From positions 1 to 11,885 of the forward strand of contig CAMNWW010000042.1 of assembly GCA_946566415.1 (NCBI GenBank): a DNA stretch of 11,885 bases, written 5' to 3'. The notes under the pieces were generated by a model, which was not told where the DNA came from, did no database searches, and saw nothing but the letters and a program-made list of their open reading frames with translations. Below, in pieces: positions 7,395-11,885 of the stretch. Made by a program: the position numbers and the translations under genes. Position 1 is the first letter of the stretch; the number at the start of each line of letters is the position of its first letter. Origin of the DNA: an uncultured Lachnospiraceae bacterium. Lineage in GTDB: Bacteria; Bacillota; Clostridia; Lachnospirales; Lachnospiraceae.

Positions 7395-8115
7395 GAATCT
7401 GCTCCTTTTCCTCTTCCTTTTGTCTCTTTTCTTCGACTCGGACGATCTCCCCGTCTATAATATGGAAAACCCGGTCCGCATAAGATGCGAGATGCTCATC
7501 GTGCGTCACCATCACTAATGTCTTATTATGCTTGCGCACCACGTCCTGCATAAGATGCATAACCTCCTCCGAGGTATGCGAATCCAGGTTCCCGGTAGGC
7601 TCATCCGCGAAAATGATCTTCGGATCCATCACCAAAGCCCTTGCCACGCCGACCCGCTGCTGCTGCCCTCCTGACATCTGGTTCGGCAGGTGCTTCTTAT
7701 GCTTTTTCAGATTCACCAAATCCAGCATTTTATCCGCTTTCCTCATCCGACTGCTTCTTTTTTCCCCGCGGAAGCTCAAAGGAAGCGCGACATTCTCCAC
7801 CGCATTCATTGTTCCAATGAGATGAAAGGACTGAAAAATGAACCCTACGTTGTTCCTCCTAAAGCTGACAAGCTGATCTTCGTTCAGTGATTCGATATGG
7901 CTGCCGCCCACGATGATCTCGCCTTTCGTCGGCTTCTCCAGACCGGCAAGCATGTTGAGCAGCGTAGACTTCCCGGAACCCGATGTCCCCACGATCGCAC
8001 AAAATTCTCCCTGATGTATCTCAAAACTGACACCGTTTAAAGCCCGCACGATGCTGTCGCCCACACGGTAAAGTTTATATAAATTATGTACCTCGATGAC
8101 ATTCTCCACAGGCAT
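7381..8115 (-). CDS. LolD/MacB-type ABC transporter ATP-binding protein
   Basis: A complete 244-residue ATPase: Walker A GTSGSGKST (43-51), Q-loop in FIFQSFHL (Q95), signature MSGGQQQR (147-154, Met for the usual Leu), Walker B IIFADEP (167-173), D-loop GNLDSHT and switch His in VTHDE (H205). The pattern is that of the LolD/MacB/FtsE branch that pairs with FtsX-type permeases, matching the permease two genes downstream. The C-terminus ends in a charged tail rich in Glu and Lys (about 228-244). The start is uncertain. ATG 8115 follows the purine-rich AGGGGGAGGAGG with almost no spacing, whereas GTG 8109 has AGGAGG at a good 6-nt distance and may be the true start. A TTG at 8130 lies upstream of the ribosome binding site and is unlikely. 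First gene of the operon. Confidence 0.92.
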   Translation of the reverse strand: MPVENVIEVHNLYKLYRVGDSIVRALNGVSFEIHQGEFCAIVGTSGSGKSTLLNMLAGLEKPTKGEIIVGGSHIESLNEDQLVSFRRNNVGFIFQSFHLIGTMNAVENVALPLSFRGEKRSSRMRKADKMLDLVNLKKHKKHLPNQMSGGQQQRVGVARALVMDPKIIFADEPTGNLDSHTSEEVMHLMQDVVRKHNKTLVMVTHDEHLASYADRVFHIIDGEIVRVEEKRQKEEEKEQIHEKI

Positions 8116-8150
8116 CCTCCTCCCCCTCAATCTATTTTACGTTAGGTAAC

Positions 8151-8216
8151 ATTATACGGCGTATTTATATAGATTGTTGTGTCAAAATTATTAAGGTTTC
8201 CTTAAGTTTCCTCAAC
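8151..8216 (-). promoter_or_regulatory. Promoter and operator of the LolD-type operon
   Basis: On the - strand a perfect -10 TATAAT lies at 8156 to 8151, with only CAACAA at the normal 17-bp -35 position. Upstream is the dyad TTAAG-GAAAC-CTTAA (+ strand 8191-8205), also readable as direct half-sites CTTAAG-N5-CTTAAT with a third, GTTGAG, 4 nt further upstream (8211-8216). Half-sites about 10-11 bp apart upstream of a poor -35 are typical of OmpR-family response regulators. A TTGACA at 8185-8180 is 23 bp from the -10, too far for standard sigma-A use. ATACGGCGTAT (8154-8164), a near palindrome, overlaps the -10. Confidence 0.5.
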
Positions 8217-8234
8217 AATTCCAAAAATCCACAG

Positions 8235-8261
8235 AAAAAGAGCGGTGGCAAGTTCCGCTCT
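8235..8261 (-). terminator. Terminator of the ABC-2 operon
   Basis: On the - strand AGAGCGG (8261-8255) and CCGCTCT (8245-8239) form a 7-bp GC-rich stem with a 9-nt loop, followed by T's to 8235. It lies about 40 nt after the permease stop codon and upstream of the next operon's operator. Confidence 0.8.
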
Positions 8262-8302
8262 CTCATCCGTTCTTTCTTCTGATCATTACTATTTTTAAAA
8301 TT

Positions 8303-9529
8303 TTACATAACCTGGTGTTTTTTAAATCCCCGCCTCGCAAGCGGGATCGTAAGCCCAGTCAGGACTGCATACAGAACAGCTCTAACCGAAAACACATCCA
8401 TGACCAGACCGCCGAACTGATAGGAAATATATTTCCCTATTTCAGGCATAGCGGCGCGGTAGGGAAGTAAAAACAGTATCAGGTTATATATCCCCGATGT
8501 TCCTGTCGGAGTGAGGACCATCGGAATGAAAAGAACAGGCGCCAGCACAATCAATACAAGATACGGTGTTCTCATTTTTGACGACAGAAGAAGTGTCAGT
8601 CCTGTCATGGCGGACAAAATCAGATAAACGATCCCGACAGAAATCAGGGCGGTCTGCAGAAATGTAAACGGATATGGTATTGCCGTATTTGCAATCTGTA
8701 CAGGAAGATCCCATCCATCCGTACCAAATGCCGTAAGAGGCAGAGCCCACGCTACGATTACATGGAGTGTAAACGCTATGCCCGCAAATAAAAATGACGC
8801 TGTAACTTTTGCGGTTATGAGCTTTGTTTTCCCATACTTTCCCGATAAGAGGACGGCGTCTGTTCCCGCCTGATATTCTCCTGAAAAGACAGGCGCAATC
8901 ACGATACAGATGGATAATACTGCGAACATCAGAAGTTCAAAACTAGTTATAATCATTTCCCATCCCTGGTAATATCCATACTTTAGCGGGATATCCACTT
9001 TGCGCGCCATATCACTCCAATACTCTTTCTGTTCGTCAGAAAGTCCGCGGGACGGAGCGTCCAGCAGCGTCTCGATTTTGGATTCCACTGCCTTATAGAA
9101 ACCGGCGCCGTCCGATATATCCAGGTCAGTAAATTTCTGGTAGCCCGAGTTTTCATTTGGGCTGTCATAAGTTTTGGCGATCATATTCAATAATTTTTCT
9201 TTTGGCGCGATCTCTTCCCAATAGGCGTCCCCTATGAGAAAATTTTCATTTCCGTCATACCCTACATTATCCGCATCTTCAAAGAGCTTCTGCACCCTGC
9301 GGATCGTTTCCGTGATGTATTCTTCCGACAGGGTAACCGATACTTTCAAATATTGCTGTTTCTCATGGGCAATACCCGCCCTGCCTTTTATCACTTTATC
9401 CTGGTCATACGTCTGAAACTGCATAGCAGGGAGGCCGAAGAGGAAGGCTGTAAGAATCAGGCTGACCGCCATGATAATGAGCGTGGATCTTTTACGCAGT
9501 ATTTTTAAAAATTCATATTTTATTAACAT
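8303..9529 (-). CDS. ABC-2 type transporter permease
   Basis: A 408-residue membrane protein: one N-terminal helix (about 17-36), a roughly 150-residue extracytoplasmic loop (about 38-188, charged and Tyr-rich), then about five helices (191-212, 239-262, 290-314, 321-340, 381-398). Cytoplasmic segments are basic, such as KYGKTKLITAK before the third helix. This is the layout of ABC-2 permeases with a large loop between the first two helices, found in Firmicute antibiotic, peptide or lipid exporters. The true start is ATG 9529, not the upstream in-frame ATG at 9628: GGAGG lies about 9 nt before it, and the longer form would run through the end of the ATPase gene. The ATPase stop codon is one base away, so the two are tightly coupled. 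No close family name is recognisable. Confidence 0.85.
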   Translation of the reverse strand: MLIKYEFLKILRKRSTLIIMAVSLILTAFLFGLPAMQFQTYDQDKVIKGRAGIAHEKQQYLKVSVTLSEEYITETIRRVQKLFEDADNVGYDGNENFLIGDAYWEEIAPKEKLLNMIAKTYDSPNENSGYQKFTDLDISDGAGFYKAVESKIETLLDAPSRGLSDEQKEYWSDMARKVDIPLKYGYYQGWEMIITSFELLMFAVLSICIVIAPVFSGEYQAGTDAVLLSGKYGKTKLITAKVTASFLFAGIAFTLHVIVAWALPLTAFGTDGWDLPVQIANTAIPYPFTFLQTALISVGIVYLILSAMTGLTLLLSSKMRTPYLVLIVLAPVLFIPMVLTPTGTSGIYNLILFLLPYRAAMPEIGKYISYQFGGLVMDVFSVRAVLYAVLTGLTIPLARRGFKKHQVM

Positions 9530-9530
9530 T

Positions 9531-10409
9531 CTATCTCTCCTCCTGTGCTTCTTCTCCAAAATAATACAAAAATAAATCCTCCACCCCCGGCTCCACCATA
9601 ACAGCCCCGGCCGCCGGAACATCTTCATTTATCATCCGAAGCCGTACCATATTATTCTCATGGTGCAGATTAACTACAGAAAAGCGTGCGCTGTATTCCG
9701 CAGCTTTTTGCTCCGGGACCACGACCTCCCATACTTTGCCCCTGATATCGTCCGTGACGGTAGATATCGGTTCATTCAGCAAAAATCTTCCGTTTTTCAT
9801 CATCAGGATCGTGTCCGCAATGTAAGAAACATCCGATACAATATGTGTTGACAGGATCACGATCTTTTCCTTTGCAAAGTCTGAAATGAGATTGCGGAAT
9901 CGGACGCGTTCTTTCGGGTCAAGTCCTGCGGTCGGTTCATCCAGTATCAGAATAGACGGGTTGTTCAGCTCCGCCTGTGCGATCCCAAGCCGCTGCTTCA
10001 TCCCGCCGGAATAAGACTTGATCTTCTTGTCCGCCGCATCCTGCAGGTTGACCATAGAAAGCAGTGTTTCTGTGCGGGACTTTGCCCGTCTCCTTCCCAG
10101 ACCTTTTACTGCCGCCATATACAACATAAATTCTCGGGCGGTAAATTCAGGGTAGAATCCAAAATTCTGCGGTATATAGCCCAGATGTGCATAATATTTT
10201 TCCCCCAGTTCCTGTATCGTTCTTCCGTTCAGCCTGATCTCTCCGCTGCTTGCGTCAAGGATGCCGCTGATCATCCTCATTAAAGTTGTCTTTCCTGCAC
10301 CGTTTGCTCCAAGCAGACCGTATACTCCTGGCACAAAATTAACGCTAACATCGTCGACTGCAGACTTTGTCCCGTACCTCCTGCTCAAATGCTGTAATCG
10401 TAATTCCAT
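9531..10409 (-). CDS. ABC-2 transporter ATP-binding protein
   Basis: A 292-residue CcmA/DrrA-type ATPase. Motifs: Walker A GANGAGKTT (34-42), Q-loop in YIPQNFGFYPEFT (Q81), signature YSGGMKQR (133-140), Walker B ILILDEP (153-159), D-loop AGLDPKERVRF and switch His in STHIVSD (H189). All ATP-binding and hydrolysis residues are intact. The last 70 residues (about 222-292) are the extension common in this branch, and its role is unknown. The sequence type (LGYIPQNFGFYPEFT, GGMKQRLGIAQAELNNPSILILDEPTAGLDPKER) is frequent in Clostridia next to ABC-2 permeases often controlled by two-component systems. AAGGAGG is 7 nt before ATG 10409. First gene of a two-gene operon with the permease, 1 nt apart. 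Confidence 0.92.
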   Translation of the reverse strand: MELRLQHLSRRYGTKSAVDDVSVNFVPGVYGLLGANGAGKTTLMRMISGILDASSGEIRLNGRTIQELGEKYYAHLGYIPQNFGFYPEFTAREFMLYMAAVKGLGRRRAKSRTETLLSMVNLQDAADKKIKSYSGGMKQRLGIAQAELNNPSILILDEPTAGLDPKERVRFRNLISDFAKEKIVILSTHIVSDVSYIADTILMMKNGRFLLNEPISTVTDDIRGKVWEVVVPEQKAAEYSARFSVVNLHHENNMVRLRMINEDVPAAGAVMVEPGVEDLFLYYFGEEAQEER

Positions 10410-10464
10410 ATAAAAACCTCCTTGCTTTCCCTGCTAACACAGACCGCCTGTCATCTATCAAAAG

Positions 10465-10511
10465 AGACGGCCATACTTCATGCATCATGTGCCTTCAAGT
10501 ATAAGCCGTCT
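10465..10511. repeat. Inverted repeat in the leader of the ABC-2 operon
   Basis: AGACGGC-c-ATACTT (10465-10478) faces AAGTAT-aa-GCCGTCT (10497-10511): 13 paired bases around an 18-nt centre. Further complementary pairs enclose it: ACAGAC (10439-10444) with GTCTGT (10508-10513, overlapping the inner arm) and GCTAAC (10433-10438) with GTTAGC (10541-10546). It could be an operator or a folded leader RNA. Confidence 0.5.
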
Positions 10512-10551
10512 GTCTTAGGCTGGACTTTTCCCTATCTTAAGTTAGCCTTAA
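10498..10551 (-). promoter_or_regulatory. Candidate promoter and operator of the ABC-2 operon
   Basis: On the - strand -10 TATACT (10503 to 10498) has only AGTCCA 17 bp upstream as a -35. The dyad TTAAG-N5-CTTAA (10537-10551) lies 33 bp from the -10, nearly the same arrangement as at the other ABC operon (34 bp). CTTAGG at 10514-10519, 22 bp from CTTAAG, may be another half-site. The -10 lies inside a long inverted repeat (10465-10478 with 10497-10511), so alternative readings exist. The implied leader is about 85 nt. Confidence 0.45.
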
Positions 10552-10588
10552 TTTTATATACGGTTTTTACGGGTTTTTCGGGGGATTT

Positions 10589-10610
10589 TGTGACTAACGT
10601 GTGACTAATG
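10589..10610. repeat. Tandem 11-bp direct repeat at the change to small-gene region
   Basis: TGTGACTAACG (10589-10599) is followed at once by TGTGACTAATG (10600-10610), one base different. It lies where the ABC operon upstream region ends and the small mobile-type genes begin. It might be a recombinase binding or attachment site, but no integrase is visible to support that. Confidence 0.5.
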
Positions 10611-10638
10611 AGATAATTTACTTTGAATCAAAAGACGC

Positions 10639-10656
10639 CAAATCATATCTGATTTG
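10639..10656. repeat. Perfect 7-bp inverted repeat
   Basis: CAAATCA (10639-10645) and TGATTTG (10650-10656) flank TATC. There is no T run in either direction, so it is more like a protein binding site than a terminator. It lies between the tandem repeat at 10589 and the hairpin at 10675. Confidence 0.45.
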
Positions 10657-10674
10657 CATTACATCACTTTAGTG

Positions 10675-10700
10675 AAAGGGCGGCATCACTGCCGCCCTTT
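10675..10700 (-). terminator. Strong hairpin at the end of the ribbon-helix-helix gene
   Basis: AAAGGGCGGCA (10675-10685) and TGCCGCCCTTT (10690-10700) pair perfectly over 11 bp. The 4-nt loop contains the stop codon of the gene. The T's belong to the stem and no long T run follows, so termination efficiency is uncertain. Confidence 0.55.
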
Positions 10701-10895
10701 GTTGTGGGAGATTTCTTCACTCTCAATATTCTCTTTTATGATTCTCCTAATAAATCCGTTTATGCTTTCTCCTGTCTTGTCTGTATAATGCTTCAACGCT
10801 TCGTATTCCTCTATTCTTATATCCAGTGGAATTCGCTTATATGCTTTTGCCTTATACCTTAAAGTTGCTTCAACCTGTGCTTTGCTAGTAGCCAT
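10686..10895 (-). CDS. Small ribbon-helix-helix (Arc/CopG-like) DNA-binding protein
   Basis: A 69-residue protein. KRIPLDIR (20-27) fits the DNA-contacting beta strand. IEEYEALKHYTDKTGE (28-43) and SINGFIRRIIKENIE (44-58) fit the two helices of a ribbon-helix-helix fold, including the GESINGFIRR turn typical of the group. The basic N-terminus (SKAQVEATLRYKAKAYK) is common in close relatives from Clostridial mobile elements. ATG 10895 is chosen because AAAGGAG lies 9 nt before it; the longer in-frame form from 10964 would place the coding start upstream of the -10. Such proteins usually repress their own promoter or act as antitoxins. Three TTCGTAC repeats in the divergent promoter region are the obvious target. 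No toxin gene directly follows it. Confidence 0.85.
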   Translation of the reverse strand: MATSKAQVEATLRYKAKAYKRIPLDIRIEEYEALKHYTDKTGESINGFIRRIIKENIESEEISHNKGRQ

Positions 10896-10918
10896 TTCCT
10901 CACACTCCTTTCCAAATA

Positions 10919-10947
10919 AGCATATCACAATATATATATTCGTACAA
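10919..10947 (-). promoter_or_regulatory. Promoter of the ribbon-helix-helix gene
   Basis: On the - strand TTGTAC (10947-10942), a 17-bp spacer and TATGCT (10924-10919) give a good sigma-A promoter 23 nt before the start codon. The -35 overlaps the first TTCGTAC repeat, consistent with autorepression. Confidence 0.6.
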
Positions 10948-11013
10948 TTATACATTTTATACAAAATATATTCGTACGATTTGGTGATTTTGTATATTGA
11001 TATATTCGTACGA
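10936..11013. repeat. Three ATATTCGTAC operator repeats between divergent genes
   Basis: ATATTCGTACAA (10936-10947), ATATTCGTACGA (10968-10979) and ATATTCGTACGA (11002-11013) share one orientation, 32 and 34 bp apart, about three helical turns. The third extends to the perfect palindrome TATTCGTACGAATA (11003-11016). The surrounding DNA is very AT-rich. Confidence 0.75.
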
Positions 11014-11025
11014 ATACGCTATACT
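10997..11025 (+). promoter_or_regulatory. Promoter of the small-protein operon, operator in the spacer
   Basis: TTGATA (10997-11002), exactly 17 bp, then TATACT (11020-11025). The palindrome around TTCGTACGAA fills most of the spacer, so a bound protein would block RNA polymerase. The first gene starts 33 nt after the -10. Confidence 0.7.
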
Positions 11026-11057
11026 AATATCATCAAGAAAAGGAAGGAGGAATGCAG

Positions 11058-11168
11058 ATGGACAAAAAAATAGGCAAGCTGATAAAAGTGGTTCGAGCAC
11101 TTACACAACTTGCCTTAGAGATTGGAACTCTCATAGCCGTAATCAAAATGGTAATTGAGAGCATCTAA
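11058..11168 (+). CDS. 36-residue hydrophobic peptide of unknown function
   Basis: The peptide begins MDKKIGKLIKVVRALTQL and ends IKMVIESI. It is a basic N-terminus followed by a long amphipathic or membrane-spanning helix (about 6-34) with no Cys, Pro or catalytic pattern. GGAGG lies 7 nt before ATG 11058; an in-frame ATG at 11052 is too close to the site. It is the first gene after a good promoter and faces the ribbon-helix-helix gene, so it is probably really made. Size and character would suit a membrane-active peptide (type I toxin-like) or a small membrane accessory protein, but neither can be shown from sequence. Confidence 0.6.
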   Translation: MDKKIGKLIKVVRALTQLALEIGTLIAVIKMVIESI

Positions 11169-11177
11169 TCAAAACCG

Positions 11178-11193
11178 GGGAGGGAAACCTCCC
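11178..11193. other. GAAA-loop hairpin after the 36-residue peptide gene
   Basis: GGGAGG (11178-11183), loop GAAA, CCTCCC (11188-11193). No T run follows on the + strand, so it may be an RNA-stabilising or partially terminating stem rather than a full terminator. On the - strand CGGTTTT follows. Confidence 0.45.
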
Positions 11194-11231
11194 TTACCTA
11201 AAAAATACCATAGTCTATCTGTAAAATCAAT

Positions 11232-11315
11232 ATGATAAAGAATATTTTAAAGTTAGTGGTTGCGGTTATTTGGCTGCTTGTTGTAGTTGTTGGTTTGGTT
11301 TTATTGTTTATGTGA
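11232..11315 (+). CDS. Possible 27-residue single-span membrane peptide
   Basis: The ORF begins MIKNILKLVVAVIWLLVV and is almost wholly hydrophobic after a short basic start, ending LLFM. The composition is what a real small membrane peptide would have. No Shine-Dalgarno sequence is visible before the ATG, so translation is uncertain; it might be coupled or leaderless. It sits between two better-supported small genes in the same direction. Function unknown. Confidence 0.35.
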   Translation: MIKNILKLVVAVIWLLVVVVGLVLLFM

Positions 11316-11344
11316 AACTGTCAAAGGAACGGAGGATATGGAAA

Positions 11345-11578
11345 ATGAAGAATATAAAAATTGAATGGTGCGAGAATTTCATCAAGAAAACATTTGAGAA
11401 GAAACAGTGTAAGGGAATTGAGGTTGGATACTTTTGGGATATGGCCGAAAGGTCTGGTCTCTGGGAGCGCGGAACATACGGGACGCCAATGAGTAAAGCA
11501 TTGGAAGAACTGACAAAGGTTGAAATCATATCAGACGAAAACGGAAATTATTTATATTCAGTTTTCAGATTGGCATAA
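11345..11578 (+). CDS. 77-residue hypothetical protein of mobile-element type
   Basis: The start at ATG 11345 is supported by GGAGG 9 nt upstream; a longer in-frame reading from 11270 overlaps the 27-residue peptide ORF and has no ribosome binding site. The protein is soluble with two likely helices (about 6-20 and 48-57) and the central segment YFWDMAERSGLWERGTYG (29-46), followed by PMSKALEELTKVE. I recall similar small proteins from Clostridial phages and integrative elements, always of unknown role. The C-terminal KVEIISDENGNYLYSVFRL looks like a beta hairpin, giving a winged-helix-like helix/strand order, so nucleic-acid binding is possible but unproven. Confidence 0.75.
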   Translation: MKNIKIEWCENFIKKTFEKKQCKGIEVGYFWDMAERSGLWERGTYGTPMSKALEELTKVEIISDENGNYLYSVFRLA

Positions 11579-11626
11579 CCACACCACCCACCCCGCGGGG
11601 TTGCGCCGGGAGAAAGAAGGGAAGAT

Positions 11627-11788
11627 ATGAGAAGAACAAAAAGAAAAACTGTATGGGCGTACTTGGACGGGAAAAAGCTGGTCGACATAGTGCAGGCGGC
11701 ACTTGACAATAACATGATGGTCGATGACTTGAAAAAGCAGCTTATTGAAGAGAATCCAGGACATGAAGTGACTTTTAAGTGTCAATAG
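11627..11788 (+). CDS. 53-residue hypothetical small protein
   Basis: The protein begins with the basic MRRTKRKTVWAYLDGKK, then a helix-prone part (LVDIVQAALDNNMMVDDLKKQLIEE) and a short beta-like end (GHEVTFKCQ). AAGGG lies 5 nt before ATG 11627. It follows the 77-residue gene after a 48-nt GC-rich spacer that holds the perfect palindrome CCCCGCGGGG (11591-11600). Small size, basic N-terminus and position fit an accessory gene of a phage or integrative element. No domain is recognised. Confidence 0.65.
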   Translation: MRRTKRKTVWAYLDGKKLVDIVQAALDNNMMVDDLKKQLIEENPGHEVTFKCQ

Positions 11789-11797
11789 TTTTTATAC

Positions 11798-11833
11798 AGT
11801 GCAGGCGGCAGGGTAACACCTACCGCCTGCACT
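11798..11833. terminator. Hairpin between convergent gene ends
   Basis: AGTGCAGGCGG (11798-11808) and CCGCCTGCACT (11823-11833) pair perfectly over 11 bp. It lies between the stop of the 53-residue gene (+) and the stop of the gene entering from the right (-), as a shared terminator would. No proper T run follows on either strand, so strength is uncertain. Confidence 0.5.
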
Positions 11834-11849
11834 CTGCATACCAGATATA

Positions 11850-11885
11850 CTATACGATCTCGATCTGTACCGCGTCGATCGGATA
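11850..11885 (-). CDS. C-terminal end of a gene entering from the right edge
   Basis: On the - strand the frame reads YPIDAVQIEIV then TAG (11852-11850). Only 11 residues are visible, so the product cannot be named. A coding end here is supported by the sharply placed hairpin between it and the convergent 53-residue gene, and by protein-like composition. Confidence 0.4.
   Translation of the reverse strand, partial: YPIDAVQIEIV

Noticed and set aside
8116..8130. TTG start adding five residues to the LolD-type ATPase
   Set aside because: It lies before the GGAGG ribosome binding site, which would then be inside the coding region.
8151..8185. TTGACA with TATAAT as a normal promoter
   Set aside because: The spacing is 23 bp, far from the 16-18 bp needed; the TTAAG dyad with an activator-dependent -10 is a better reading.
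10422..10604. 60-codon + strand ORF in the ABC-2 upstream region
   Set aside because: No ribosome binding site; it overlaps the promoter, operator and inverted repeats, which explain the region better.
10936..11013. CRISPR array
   Set aside because: Only three short repeats of 12 bp with 20-22 bp between them, lying on promoters, and no cas genes nearby.

Overview
The window looks like chromosome of a low- to mid-GC anaerobic Firmicute, most likely a gut Lachnospiraceae (Clostridium cluster XIVa). This rests on strong GGAGG-type ribosome binding sites, codon use, AGCS and YtcJ-type families, FtsX/ABC exporters, small mobile-element genes, and a structured intergenic element resembling dispersed Lachnospiraceae repeats. 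The genus is inference; no rRNA or taxonomic marker is present.

Positions 1-4460 (+ strand) hold the end of an unrecognised, possibly regulatory protein closed by a terminator; a leader with a second terminator-like hairpin; an AGCS-family amino-acid:cation symporter; a roughly 220-nt highly structured intergenic element; and a YtcJ-like metal-dependent amidohydrolase. The simplest reading is a small uptake-and-hydrolysis module for an amino-acid-like or amide substrate.

Positions 4480-10550 (- strand) hold two ABC transporter operons. The downstream one (8115 to 4496) encodes a LolD/MacB-type ATPase, a signal-peptide-bearing, membrane-anchored COG1361/CARDB-like protein and a MacB-type FtsX permease, with overlapping genes. 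The upstream one (10409 to 8303) encodes an ABC-2 ATPase and its permease. The two promoter regions share the dyad TTAAG-N5-CTTAA, 34 and 33 bp from a -10 box with a poor -35, which suggests one activator controls both, most likely a response regulator encoded elsewhere.

Positions 10589-11885 have a different character: short, closely packed small genes typical of a mobile element or its remnant. A ribbon-helix-helix protein (-) faces an operon of small proteins (+: a 36-aa hydrophobic peptide, a possible 27-aa membrane peptide, and 77-aa and 53-aa proteins). Three ATATTCGTAC repeats lie between them, one exactly inside the spacer of the rightward promoter and another over the -35 of the leftward promoter. 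A gene end on the - strand enters from the right edge. No integrase, transposase, tRNA, rRNA or CRISPR array is visible.
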